The notes beneath the pieces are model-generated. The model was not told the DNA's origin and searched no databases. It saw nothing but the letters and a program-made list of their open reading frames with translations. A program made the position numbers and the translations under genes. Of a DNA stretch of 64,000 bases, positions 25,477-33,957 are shown in pieces. The stretch's first letter is position 1, and each line of letters opens with the position of its first letter. Source of the DNA: Rubritalea tangerina (GTDB lineage Bacteria > Verrucomicrobiota > Verrucomicrobiia > Verrucomicrobiales > Akkermansiaceae); the NCBI RefSeq assembly GCF_042683245.1, contig NZ_JBHUJB010000089.1, forward strand, positions 62,001 through 126,000, in the 5' to 3' direction.

Positions 25477-26928
25477 TTACTGCGTGGTGAAGCAGCTGGT
25501 TGGAAGCCCTTCCTTGTTTACGAGGTTTGCTTCAGTAGGGTTGTTAGACCAAGCATAGCGTGCGTGGATTGGCTTTGAGATAGTGTCAGAGGTCAGGATT
25601 ACTTTGTTGCCTTGGATCTTTGCATTTGCGGGTGCCCATTTTCCGTCAGCACCTGCGATTTCGAAGGTCTTTGGTGCGTGTTTGTCACGTGTGGTGAGTC
25701 CTTCTGCGTGGTCGAAGGAGATTTCGATACTGTTGCTCGTTGTTTTTGCCGAGGCAAAGAGTGGGCCAGAGACTACGAGGTTTGTTTTTCCGTAGTCGTT
25801 ATGAAGTGCCCAGCGTGCGAGTCTTTTACCCACATCTGTTTTATTTTTAGGGTGGATATCTTTCGGGTCACCTATGTCATTGGTGACAGCCATGCCGGTA
25901 TGCTTAACGGATTGCAGCATTCTGCGTTGTTGGTCTTGGACGATGACCCAATTGAGGCCGTTTCTCCATTTTGCGAAATTGGCGAGTTGTACGTAATAGA
26001 ATGGGAACTCGTGGCCCCAGCGTGTTCGCCAGTCTTGGATCATGCCAGCTTGGAGGTCAGCGTAGAGGGGGGCGGTGTTGGGGCGGGCATTTGATTCGCC
26101 TTGGTACCAAATGGCTCCACGGATGCCGTAGCCTACGAGCGGGGCGATGTGTCCGTTGTAAATGTTAGAGTGGAGGTTTGGGTTGTTGCCAGGGTTCGCT
26201 GGGGCTTTACCTTTTGCGTCACTGGGGCGTTTAGCCATAGCTTTTTGATAGTTAGCCATTTGTTTGGCTTTGTTTTCGGCGAGAGCTTTGGCTGCTGGTA
26301 GTTGAGCGATTGCTTCGGCGGAGGTGAATGCTTCGACAGGTTTGCCGCCCCAAGCAGTCTCGATGATGCCGACAGGGACTTGTAGTTCGGAGCGAAGTTT
26401 TTTTGCAAATTGGTAACCTACAGCGGTGAAGCTGGGTGTATTTTCGGGAGCAGTGGCTTTCCAATTTCCTTTGAGGTCATATTGTGGAGTGCCAATCGCT
26501 TTATTTGACGAGACATACACTCGGAGCAGGGGATCATTGGCGGTTTTAGCCTCTTGAGCGCCATCAGTTTTAGCCATGGTCCATTCCATGTTTGACTGGC
26601 CACTGGCGATCCATACTTCGCCGACGAGCACGTCATTGATGATTTTTTCATCATCACCTGAACTCAGGGTGAGGGTTTGTGGTGAGGTTGAAGCTTTGAG
26701 GTTTTCGAAGGTGAGAGACCAGTCACCATTTTTGTCGACATTCGTCGTTAGGGTTTGGGAGCCGAGTTTGGCACTGAGTGATTGATTGGGAGTGGCTTTG
26801 CCCCACAGTTTAGCTTTTGTTTTTTGTTGGAGTACCATCCCGTCTGAAATGAACGACGGGGTGGTGATCTCAGCTAGTAGTGAGGCGCAGCCTAGCGAGG
26901 ATGTTAGGAGTAGTGTTGTGCGGAACAT
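25477..26928 (-). CDS. Sialate O-acetylesterase family protein, exported
   Basis: A 483-residue SGNH-type esterase that removes O-acetyl groups, in this family typically from sialic acid or plant/algal polysaccharides. After a signal peptide (about 1-19 from MFRTTLLL) comes a small N-terminal beta domain, then GEVWIASGQSNMEW with the catalytic serine, a GIRGAIWYQGESNA block, and AVTNDIGDPKDIHPKNK with the Asp/His pair. A C-terminal beta domain ends the protein. The ATG at 26928 is preferred over a TTG at 26964. It sits in its own unit, closed by a strong terminator. The real substrate is unknown. Confidence 0.92.
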   Translation of the reverse strand: MFRTTLLLTSSLGCASLLAEITTPSFISDGMVLQQKTKAKLWGKATPNQSLSAKLGSQTLTTNVDKNGDWSLTFENLKASTSPQTLTLSSGDDEKIINDVLVGEVWIASGQSNMEWTMAKTDGAQEAKTANDPLLRVYVSSNKAIGTPQYDLKGNWKATAPENTPSFTAVGYQFAKKLRSELQVPVGIIETAWGGKPVEAFTSAEAIAQLPAAKALAENKAKQMANYQKAMAKRPSDAKGKAPANPGNNPNLHSNIYNGHIAPLVGYGIRGAIWYQGESNARPNTAPLYADLQAGMIQDWRTRWGHEFPFYYVQLANFAKWRNGLNWVIVQDQQRRMLQSVKHTGMAVTNDIGDPKDIHPKNKTDVGKRLARWALHNDYGKTNLVVSGPLFASAKTTSNSIEISFDHAEGLTTRDKHAPKTFEIAGADGKWAPANAKIQGNKVILTSDTISKPIHARYAWSNNPTEANLVNKEGLPTSCFTTQ

Positions 26929-26984
26929 ACCGATACTACTCTCAACAATCTTCTGAGCTTTCAAGCTACAAGATTGTCGGCCAC

Positions 26985-29900
26985 TTACTTAAGGGTGCGT
27001 ACGTGGGCCATGATGTCTTCGAGGATTGGGTCGGGCAGGGCGTCGAAGAGTCCTGAAGGCATGAAGGAACGAGAGCCGGCATGTTCTTCACGGTTTACTT
27101 GGTTGCGTGGGATGAAGCGTTTTTCACCACCTTGGAAAGCAACAGTGACTCCTGCGCCATCTGACTTGACCTTGAGTCCTTCGTGAATGGTCCCGTCTTT
27201 TTCGAGTACTCGAAAGAGGACGTAGGCACCCTCAGCGGCTTCGTCAGGGAGGAAGATAGCTGTGAGAAGAGCTTCGGGGTCGCGTTTGGCTGAGCCATCT
27301 AGAGCGGGGCCGATACCAGTGCCTTCATCACCAACTTGGTGGCAGCTGAGGCACATTCCAGTGAAGATGGCCTTGCCGGAGGCTGGGTTGCCTCCTTTTT
27401 TCTCTGCGAGTTGGATGAGTTTAGGGATGCGTTCTTTCGCTGTTTTTTGAGCGGCCAGATGTTTTTTGGTGGCCTTATCAAGGACTCGTTGGACTGTAGG
27501 GCTATTCTGGTGTTTGAGTGCGAAGTGCATGCGGTCAGCAGTGTTGTAATCAATATCTTCGTCTGTGAGAACGCCTGCGTCGATGAGTTCACGTAATTGG
27601 TAGAGGCCGTGGTCGGATTGCGCTTGGGTCTCGAGGATTGCCATTTTGCGACTTGGGTTTTGCTTGATCATCGCAGCAATGAGATCACGGTTTTGATTGC
27701 GTTGCTTGCCATTGGGTGAACGGCCAAGTGAATAGATGGCTTGGCGAAGGTGGTCAGTAGATGCCTCTTTGTCATTGATGATTTGGATGAAAAGATCTGC
27801 GAATTTAGCGCGGTCGAGATCGAGAGCTTTGAGCGCAGCGAGTTTTACGGCACTCTCTTTGCTTGAGCGGTAGAGTTCAGCAGCTTTTGGAGCGAGTGGG
27901 GTCACACGTAGTGTGAGCATAGCCTCCAATGCTTTGAGTTGTGTTTTGGGCTCGGAGCTTTTGAGGAGGTGCTCGAGTGAATGGCTGATGAGCTGGGCAA
28001 AGGCGTCGGACTGGACATCTGCCTGATTCTTGAGAGCAAGTTCGACATAGGTCTGCGCATTCTTCGGGTTTGCAAACATTGGGATGAGCTCAGTGGCAAT
28101 GGCTTTCTGACCTGCTAGGCTTGCGAGTACGACGAAGGTGGAGTCATTCATCGGTTTTGCTTTGATTTTAGCCCAAATAGCGAGGAAGGCTTTTTTACCA
28201 CCATCTGGTAGGGCCTGAGTGGCCCACAGTAAGTTAGTAGGGGGCATGCTTGCACCTTCATCGGTGGCGAGGAAGCTTTCGAGTTCGCTCGGGTATTGCT
28301 CGAGGGCTTTGCGTGCGAGGAAGCGTTTGAATTTGCGTTCATAGGGGCCTCCGAGATTGTCGCCAGCGAGTTCACGCTTACAGGCATTTACCAGCATTTT
28401 GATAGTGGCGTGATCAGCTTTTCCGAGGTCGGCGAGTGTGCGTAGCGCTTGAGAGCGGATCATGGCATCAGGATCTTCTTCGAAGCCATTGATGAGGCTG
28501 GCTACTTTAGCAGGGGTGAGACCGAAGCGTGCGAGTGAGCGGACAGCTTCTCTTTTTAGTTCAGGTTCGTCGGATTTGAGTAGAGCTGAGATGAGGGGCT
28601 CATCAAAATGTTGGATGGACTCGAGTGACCAAAGAGCGTGGATGCGGGTGGTAGCATCTTTAGTATTATCACCAGCGAGTTTGATGAGGCTGGGGATGAG
28701 AGTTTTAGTTTCATCCTTTGAACGGTCGGCAATTTGGTGCCAGGCGGCGCGTTTTTCCCAGAGGATTTCAGCTTCTAAGTGCTTAGGAAGGTCAGCTGTT
28801 TTGGTTTTGATGAGGTTGGGGATGGGGCGTGGCTTTTGTGATTTATGGCGGATGCGCCAGATGCGGCCATGTGATTTATCACGATCTGGGTGGGTAGTTG
28901 GAAGTTCGTTGTGGGAGACAATTTTATTGTACCAATCGACCACGTAGAGGCATCCATCTGGACCGAATTCGAGGTGGACGGGGCGGAACCAGTCGTCTTT
29001 AGACTTGAGGAGTGGTTTGAGGTGCTCGGCTGAGACGGAGCCATCTTTGTTTCTGCGGATCCGCACACAGACTAGCTCAGACGTGATGGGGTCGGCCATG
29101 ATGGCGACATCTTTCCATTGTTCTGGGAATCCTGAGGCTCCGTCTTCTGAGAATGCGAGGCCAGAGATTCCGGTGCCTCCGACGCGGAAGCTGTGCAATG
29201 CTGGGAGCCATGGTTGGTATGAACGAATGCGTTCTCCGCCGATGCCTTTGTAAGCTGTTTGTTCTTCCATTGGGACGACGGACCAGCCCATGTCATTGGC
29301 TTCTGTACCGAACCATTGTCCGTTAGCTTGGAGGGTGTAGCCCCAAATATTCTGTAAGCCTGCATTGATGAGTTCAATTTTGTTACCATCGAGTGAGACT
29401 TTCGCATTTTTAGAGTAGTCCATGCGGATGGAGTTGCCGGATCGGACTGCTGTGATTTCACCTTTATTGAGGGCGCCTTGGGTGAAGTGGAGCCAGCCAC
29501 CGGGGCCGCGAACAAGGCAATGGGCCATGGTGTGGGTGTCGGTAAAGCCAAAGCCAGTGAGGACTGGGATGCGCTTATCTGATTTCCCATCATTATTGGT
29601 GTCCTTGAGATAGAAGAACTCAGAGCCTTGAGCGACGAAGGCGCCATTCTTATAAGGTAGAATGGATTGAGGGATGGCGAGGCCACTGGCGAATGTGTGG
29701 GTTTTTACCTTTTGGCCAGGGTAGATTCCTGTGAGTACGAGGATGGCATCTTCTCCTTTGGTTTTACCTTGGTAGAGGTCTTTGATGCGTTTGAATTCAG
29801 GATTTTTTTCCTGTTCGGCAGGATTATCCATGAGGCGAAGTAGTTGGTTCCACTTGATGTCCTTGACGGGATCCATCGGGTACATACGGGCTGTTTGGGT

Positions 29901-30122
29901 CCAGAGGCGACCCGCATCATCAAATGAGATATCGATGGGGTTGACGACACCATTGGCTTCAGAAGCCACTAATTCAACGACGAAGCCATCTTGGACTTCG
30001 AAGCTGGCGAGTTCTTGTTCTGGGCTGTTGGCTTGAGTACGTCCGGAATGGGTTTTCTTAGCGTAGAGGCTATTGCCGTAGGAGCATGCGAGACCCAGGA
30101 GTGCGATGGTAATCTTTTTCAT
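26985..30122 (-). CDS. PVC-type heme-binding CxxCH protein with beta-propeller and HEAT repeats
   Basis: A 1045-residue exported protein. Signal peptide (1-21), then a beta-propeller dehydrogenase-like domain (about 40-420; FEVQDGFVVELVASE, GPDGCLYVVDWYN), a HEAT-repeat region (about 450-850; REAVRSLARFG, IRSQALRTLADLG) and a C-terminal cytochrome c domain with CLSCH (near residue 924) and a later Met-containing segment. This order is typical of the large expanded family of Planctomycetes and Verrucomicrobia, often linked to polysaccharide or sugar oxidation. The leader before the ATG is ACACCTAACACAACT, without a Shine-Dalgarno site. Substrate and electron acceptor cannot be read from sequence. 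Confidence 0.93.
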   Translation of the reverse strand: MKKITIALLGLACSYGNSLYAKKTHSGRTQANSPEQELASFEVQDGFVVELVASEANGVVNPIDISFDDAGRLWTQTARMYPMDPVKDIKWNQLLRLMDNPAEQEKNPEFKRIKDLYQGKTKGEDAILVLTGIYPGQKVKTHTFASGLAIPQSILPYKNGAFVAQGSEFFYLKDTNNDGKSDKRIPVLTGFGFTDTHTMAHCLVRGPGGWLHFTQGALNKGEITAVRSGNSIRMDYSKNAKVSLDGNKIELINAGLQNIWGYTLQANGQWFGTEANDMGWSVVPMEEQTAYKGIGGERIRSYQPWLPALHSFRVGGTGISGLAFSEDGASGFPEQWKDVAIMADPITSELVCVRIRRNKDGSVSAEHLKPLLKSKDDWFRPVHLEFGPDGCLYVVDWYNKIVSHNELPTTHPDRDKSHGRIWRIRHKSQKPRPIPNLIKTKTADLPKHLEAEILWEKRAAWHQIADRSKDETKTLIPSLIKLAGDNTKDATTRIHALWSLESIQHFDEPLISALLKSDEPELKREAVRSLARFGLTPAKVASLINGFEEDPDAMIRSQALRTLADLGKADHATIKMLVNACKRELAGDNLGGPYERKFKRFLARKALEQYPSELESFLATDEGASMPPTNLLWATQALPDGGKKAFLAIWAKIKAKPMNDSTFVVLASLAGQKAIATELIPMFANPKNAQTYVELALKNQADVQSDAFAQLISHSLEHLLKSSEPKTQLKALEAMLTLRVTPLAPKAAELYRSSKESAVKLAALKALDLDRAKFADLFIQIINDKEASTDHLRQAIYSLGRSPNGKQRNQNRDLIAAMIKQNPSRKMAILETQAQSDHGLYQLRELIDAGVLTDEDIDYNTADRMHFALKHQNSPTVQRVLDKATKKHLAAQKTAKERIPKLIQLAEKKGGNPASGKAIFTGMCLSCHQVGDEGTGIGPALDGSAKRDPEALLTAIFLPDEAAEGAYVLFRVLEKDGTIHEGLKVKSDGAGVTVAFQGGEKRFIPRNQVNREEHAGSRSFMPSGLFDALPDPILEDIMAHVRTLK

Positions 30123-30407
30123 AGTTGTGTTAGGTGTCCTGTGGAACAGTAAGATCTTTTATTTATACCTTAAAAATCGGCAAATTGCGCAACGTTTATT
30201 CAACAAGGATATATGTGTAATCCACACGAATAGAATTCTGAGCGTTTTCTGAGAATGTGGATAATGTGTATGTTGTGGTTCGAGTCTGTATATGGACTAT
30301 GGGGATTTAAGTCTTTATAAAGAGAGGGTTGCAAGTTCGCGTGCCCCTTGGGTGCCAGAGTGGTATTCACACGCGAAATTGATACCCCAATAAAAAACAA
30401 TACAACG

Positions 30408-31106
30408 ATGAAAAAGAAACTCTCAATGGCGTTAGCCATGACAGGGATATTAACTCAGGGCTCCAGTGCTGCGACATTAGTGGCTGGCACGAGCATGGGA
30501 TTTGACCTCGGCCCCACAGCCTCAAATAATGTGGTGGAAACCATTAATTCTCTGACTAATGGTGCAGGTGAAACCATTACTGCAGGCAATGTGTTAGATC
30601 GCAATGGTGTTGTGGTTGATGACGTTGGTGTGACTGTATTAGCTACAGGTTTCGAGTTCGGCAATAATGACGCGGCTACGGAAGCTGAGGTGTCTGGTCA
30701 GACCAGCAATTTCAACGATTCAAACCTCACTGACTGGTTTGGTCGTGGTTCTAATGGTACTGCTGAGATTCGTCTTACTGGCTTAGATGATAACCTTAGC
30801 TATGATGTGTTTATTGGTCATGCATTTGTGGCGAATACGACCAATACTGATACTCTGTATGGTGCATTAGGAACTGATAATAGTGGGATCACAGCGGTCA
30901 ACAGCCACGATGGTACAGGTGATACTTTTGTCTGGCTGCGAGGTCTTCGCTCTGAGGGAACCAACCTTACTCTGACGATTCAGAAGGCCCCTGGAAGTGG
31001 AGCTGCTGCAGTATCAGCTTTTACTATCACAGCTGTCCCTGAGCCCTCAGTAAGCGCATTGCTAGGGCTGGGCGGAATGGCGCTCATTTTGCGACGTCGC
31101 AAGTAG
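30408..31106 (+). CDS. PEP-CTERM sorting-domain protein
   Basis: A 232-residue exported protein. Signal peptide from MKKKLSMALAMTG to SSAATL, a body with acidic, Thr/Asn/Gly-rich beta character and no recognised enzyme motif, and a C-terminal PEP-CTERM tail: VPEPSVSALLGLGGMALILRRRK, given here as VPEPS, a hydrophobic helix and RRRK. Such tails are cut by exosortase and tie the protein to exopolysaccharide production. The ATG at 30408 is preferred to an upstream in-frame start. The 285-nt gap before it has a TATAAA box around 30315, without a clear -35. Its own terminator follows at 31126. Confidence 0.9.
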   Translation: MKKKLSMALAMTGILTQGSSAATLVAGTSMGFDLGPTASNNVVETINSLTNGAGETITAGNVLDRNGVVVDDVGVTVLATGFEFGNNDAATEAEVSGQTSNFNDSNLTDWFGRGSNGTAEIRLTGLDDNLSYDVFIGHAFVANTTNTDTLYGALGTDNSGITAVNSHDGTGDTFVWLRGLRSEGTNLTLTIQKAPGSGAAAVSAFTITAVPEPSVSALLGLGGMALILRRRK

Positions 31107-31125
31107 AAATACTGATCGAAATTTT

Positions 31126-31157
31126 ACCACCTTTACCTATTGGTGAGGGTGGTTTTG
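31126..31157 (+). terminator. Rho-independent terminator of the PEP-CTERM gene
   Basis: ACCACCTTTACC pairs over 12 positions (two G-U) with GGTGAGGGTGGT around a TATT loop, followed by TTTTG. It starts 20 nt after the stop codon. Confidence 0.85.
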
Positions 31158-31294
31158 TCGTGCTTACTGCGTGCGTGGATATGTGGTTTATGCATATATC
31201 GATGTGTGAGAGCCACTATGTGTGCCTTTGTCTGGGGGCGCTTTCGGGTAGCAGGTAGTGGGGGGGGAGGTTTAGTGGAATGGCACAGGCTGGG

Positions 31295-31349
31295 GTATCA
31301 GCATTTGTTGGGACTCGGCGGCGTGGCATGAGATTGCTGCGTCGCCGGA
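31295..31349 (+). pseudogene. Decayed PEP-CTERM tail (gene remnant)
   Basis: In one frame this stretch gives LLGLGGVA and then a stop; one nucleotide away it gives LRRRR. The intact neighbour ends SALLGLGGMALILRRRK, so the same order is present but with a frame jump. The upstream body of such a gene is not recognisable. It lies between two terminators. The identification rests on a short match and could be chance. Confidence 0.45.
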
Positions 31350-31363
31350 ATGTTTTGAGGGGA

Positions 31364-31400
31364 AGAAAAAGCCGCTACTGGGTACACTCTCAGTGGCGGC
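31364..31400 (-). terminator. Terminator downstream of the UPF0261 gene
   Basis: GCCGCTACTG/CAGTGGCGGC (10 bp with one G-U pair) at 31371-31400; on the minus strand it is followed by TTTTTCTT, so it serves the UPF0261 gene, about 250 nt after its stop. On the plus strand only a weak ATTTCT follows. Confidence 0.7.
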
Positions 31401-31646
31401 ATTTCTGTGAGGGTGAAGTGGTTTGCTAGGTTTGTGATACCAAATCGCATCTCAAAAAAGACAAATGTTGATTGTGGGCGGCTTGATGCAATGCGCTACA
31501 CGAAAGAAGGGTAGACTCGGGCTCTTTGTTTATAGATCAACGTTTCTCTTCAGTCATCTCGCGCGTGTGGGACTGCTAAATCGCGTCTTGATTTCTGAAC
31601 AAAGTTTACTGTCATCTGACTCTTCTGAATAACGAAGTATGTGGTA

Positions 31647-32855
31647 CTAGCTTTGGTTCTGAGCCATGAGTTCGAGTAATTTGTTGGCTGCGGCTTCGGC
31701 AAAGGTTTTGCTATTGATTTCTTCATCGTAGTCGACGACTTCGACTTTGGCATGCTGATGGATAGCTTCGAAGAGGGCCTTGTCCGCTTCAGGGTCGTAG
31801 AATGGTTGTCCTTCGGCTGAGATGACACTGACTGTTTTTAGTGGGTTGAGGATGGCAGTCGGAGCGGGGTTAGCATTGGCTTTTTGCGCGAGAATTTTTC
31901 CAAGTTGAGCGCATTCATTGGCATTAGTACGCAGCAAAGTGACCTGAGGGTTGTGGATATAGAGCGTGCGCCCCTCATGTTCTGAGGGGAGGGATTCGCG
32001 TTCGCCATAATTTGCCATATCGAGGCAACCAGGAGCGACTACAGTTGGTACTTTAGCTTTACTCATGGCATCCATGCGAGTGGGGCCAGCTGAGAGTGTG
32101 GCGCCTAACAACTCGTCTGCCCATTCGGTAGTGGTGATATCGAGGACTCCAGCGACCATGCCGCTCTCGATGAGGCTTTCCATTGTTTTGCCTCCTATCC
32201 CCGTGGCGTGGAAGATGAGGACTTCATAGCCCGCATTTTCTAGAACCTTAGCAGCATGATTGATGCAATCGGTAGTGTTACCAAACATGCTAGCGACAAT
32301 CAGAGGTTTGGCATCTGAGTCATTTGATTGGATTGACTCAACCATTCCGCAGATGGCACCTGCGGCTTGGGTGAAGATTTTTTTGGAGATGCGGTTTAAG
32401 CCTGCGACATCAACGATGGAGGGAATCATCACGATGTCTTTACTTCCGACATAGTGAGCGGTGTTGCCACTAGCGAGAGTGGAGACCATCACTTTAGGAA
32501 AACCAATGGGGAGAGCTCGCATGACTGAGGTACCCAGAGCCGTTCCTCCACCACCACCAAGTGAGATGATGCCGTCAATTTTTCCATCCTCGACAAGTTT
32601 CGAGACAAAGTGTGGTGCGGCTTCCGACATCGCGACAACGCATTCGCCGCGATCTTGGCGGTCGATAAGGCTTTGTAGGTCTGTGTTATTTGACTGGGCG
32701 ACATCGAAGCGGGTGAAGTCTGGGGTTACCTGCGCTGGGCCGCCAGTGCCGAGGTCAATAAGAATGGCTGTGTGGCCTTTTGCTTTGATGAGGTCGGCAA
32801 CAAATGCGTGTTCGAAACCTTTCGAGTCGAGTGTGCCTAGTACTGCAATATTCAT
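31647..32855 (-). CDS. Tm-1-like ATP-binding domain protein (UPF0261)
   Basis: A 402-residue soluble protein of the UPF0261/Tm-1-like family, named after the tomato mosaic virus resistance protein whose N-terminal domain binds ATP. It begins MNIAVLGTLDSKGFEHAFV, has the SLGGGGGTALGTSVMRALP nucleotide-binding loop, the GGKTMESLIESG segment and the VVAPGCLDMANYG motif. Length is standard. In many bacteria it is next to a phosphoenolpyruvate-hydrolase-like TIM-barrel gene, but that partner is absent here. It is divergent from an AraC regulator 171 nt away. Bacterial function is not established. Confidence 0.9.
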   Translation of the reverse strand: MNIAVLGTLDSKGFEHAFVADLIKAKGHTAILIDLGTGGPAQVTPDFTRFDVAQSNNTDLQSLIDRQDRGECVVAMSEAAPHFVSKLVEDGKIDGIISLGGGGGTALGTSVMRALPIGFPKVMVSTLASGNTAHYVGSKDIVMIPSIVDVAGLNRISKKIFTQAAGAICGMVESIQSNDSDAKPLIVASMFGNTTDCINHAAKVLENAGYEVLIFHATGIGGKTMESLIESGMVAGVLDITTTEWADELLGATLSAGPTRMDAMSKAKVPTVVAPGCLDMANYGERESLPSEHEGRTLYIHNPQVTLLRTNANECAQLGKILAQKANANPAPTAILNPLKTVSVISAEGQPFYDPEADKALFEAIHQHAKVEVVDYDEEINSKTFAEAAANKLLELMAQNQS

Positions 32856-33026
32856 GGTGGGTGTGCGCGTTGTTTATTAAATTTGAGTGAGTTTAAACCA
32901 GAAGATACGATGGTGGGTAGCGGTGAGATTCAACATCTTACTATGTAAAACACACATTAAGATCTGTCGAAGCTATTTGATCTATCGGGTTGACGCTAGG
33001 TTGCCTGTTGGTTTTACTACACGAGT

Positions 33027-33902
33027 ATGGCTTCTTCCAAACCAACGCGCAACTATCGGGAATTCGGCTCAGGGACGCAGATTAGTGTGGTTAGGGCATC
33101 GGAATCGGACTCAAGGGAATGGCTGGAGGAGGCCCCGGTATGCCAAGCATTGGGGAAATATAATATATTGCACGCAGCTGTAATTAAAGCTGGGGAAGGC
33201 TTGAAGGTTTCGAGGGTGGAGCAATCAGGGACATTTATGATGGCGTGTTTGGAAGGGGAGGGGCAGGTTTTAGCTGATGGTAGGTGGCAGACGATACGCG
33301 TTGGTCAGGCTTGTTTATTACCGCCCTTTGTGACGAATGCATTCAAGAAGATAGAAGGTAAGCCTTGGAGGTTTTGTTGGGTTCGCTACATTGAATCTAA
33401 AGAGAGTAATCCCATTGTTTCAGAGATCTCGCCAGTGGTTGGATCATTTCATGGTTGGTCGCTGGCAAGGGCGATCCAGGGTTTGATAGAAGAAACCGAG
33501 AGTGTTGGGGGGCAGGCGGCGACGCACCACTGGATCGAGTTAATGCATGGTTATGTGATGAGTTTTGCGCAGCCACACCAATCGGATAACCGTTTGTGGA
33601 AGTTATGGAATGTGGTAGAGCAAAATCTAGAGCAAGACTGGACGCTTCAAAGTCTGTCGCAGCTGGCTTGCTTAAGTGAAGAACATCTTCGTAGGCTCTG
33701 TAAAAAACAACTTGGGCGTAGTCCTGTGCAGCATCTAACATTTTTACGCATGCAGAAGGCGTGTTCCTTGCTTGCGACAACAGAGGATAAGATTGAGGTG
33801 ATCGCGAAAGCGGTAGGGTATCGGTCCGCCTTCCACTTTTCGAATGTCTTCAGTAAGTGGGTAGGCTGTAGGCCCAGTGAGCACCGCAAGGCCTCTTATT
33901 AG
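33027..33902 (+). CDS. AraC family transcriptional regulator
   Basis: A 291-residue DNA-binding regulator. The N-terminal half is a cupin-like sensing domain (about residues 45-125; VLADGRWQTIRVGQACLLPP). The C-terminal 100 residues have two helix-turn-helix motifs: LQSLSQLACLSEEHLRRLCKKQLGRSP and IEVIAKAVGYRSAFHFSNVFSKWVG, with the family ending GCRPSEHRK. It faces UPF0261 across a 171-nt shared promoter region, so UPF0261 is a likely target. The ligand is unknown but is probably a small carbohydrate-type molecule, as in relatives. Confidence 0.92.
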   Translation: MASSKPTRNYREFGSGTQISVVRASESDSREWLEEAPVCQALGKYNILHAAVIKAGEGLKVSRVEQSGTFMMACLEGEGQVLADGRWQTIRVGQACLLPPFVTNAFKKIEGKPWRFCWVRYIESKESNPIVSEISPVVGSFHGWSLARAIQGLIEETESVGGQAATHHWIELMHGYVMSFAQPHQSDNRLWKLWNVVEQNLEQDWTLQSLSQLACLSEEHLRRLCKKQLGRSPVQHLTFLRMQKACSLLATTEDKIEVIAKAVGYRSAFHFSNVFSKWVGCRPSEHRKASY

Positions 33903-33910
33903 TGGAAGGT

Positions 33911-33939
33911 GAGTCCAGCGGTTTATGATCGCTGGACTC
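33911..33939. terminator. Hairpin between convergent AraC and C25 genes
   Basis: A perfect 10-bp inverted repeat GAGTCCAGCG/CGCTGGACTC with a 9-nt loop lies 8 nt after the AraC stop and 18 nt from the C25 peptidase stop. There is no T-tract on either side, so it may stabilise 3' ends or act with Rho rather than be a classical terminator. Confidence 0.5.
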
Positions 33940-33957
33940 AGTGAGAGTTGGTGAAGT

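Larger units (their letters stand above)
31107..31646. other. 540-nt intergenic region between the PEP-CTERM and UPF0261 genes
   Basis: Contains no intact gene. It holds a terminator for the PEP-CTERM gene (31126-31157), a decayed PEP-CTERM-like tail (31295-31349), and a hairpin that terminates the UPF0261 gene from the other side (31364-31400). The stretch 31401-31646 shows nothing I can name; short frames there look like noise. Confidence 0.7.

Noticed and set aside
31140..31331. A 63-codon plus-strand frame as a small gene
   Set aside because: It begins inside the PEP-CTERM terminator and only its end (LLGLGGVA) is meaningful, as part of the remnant.
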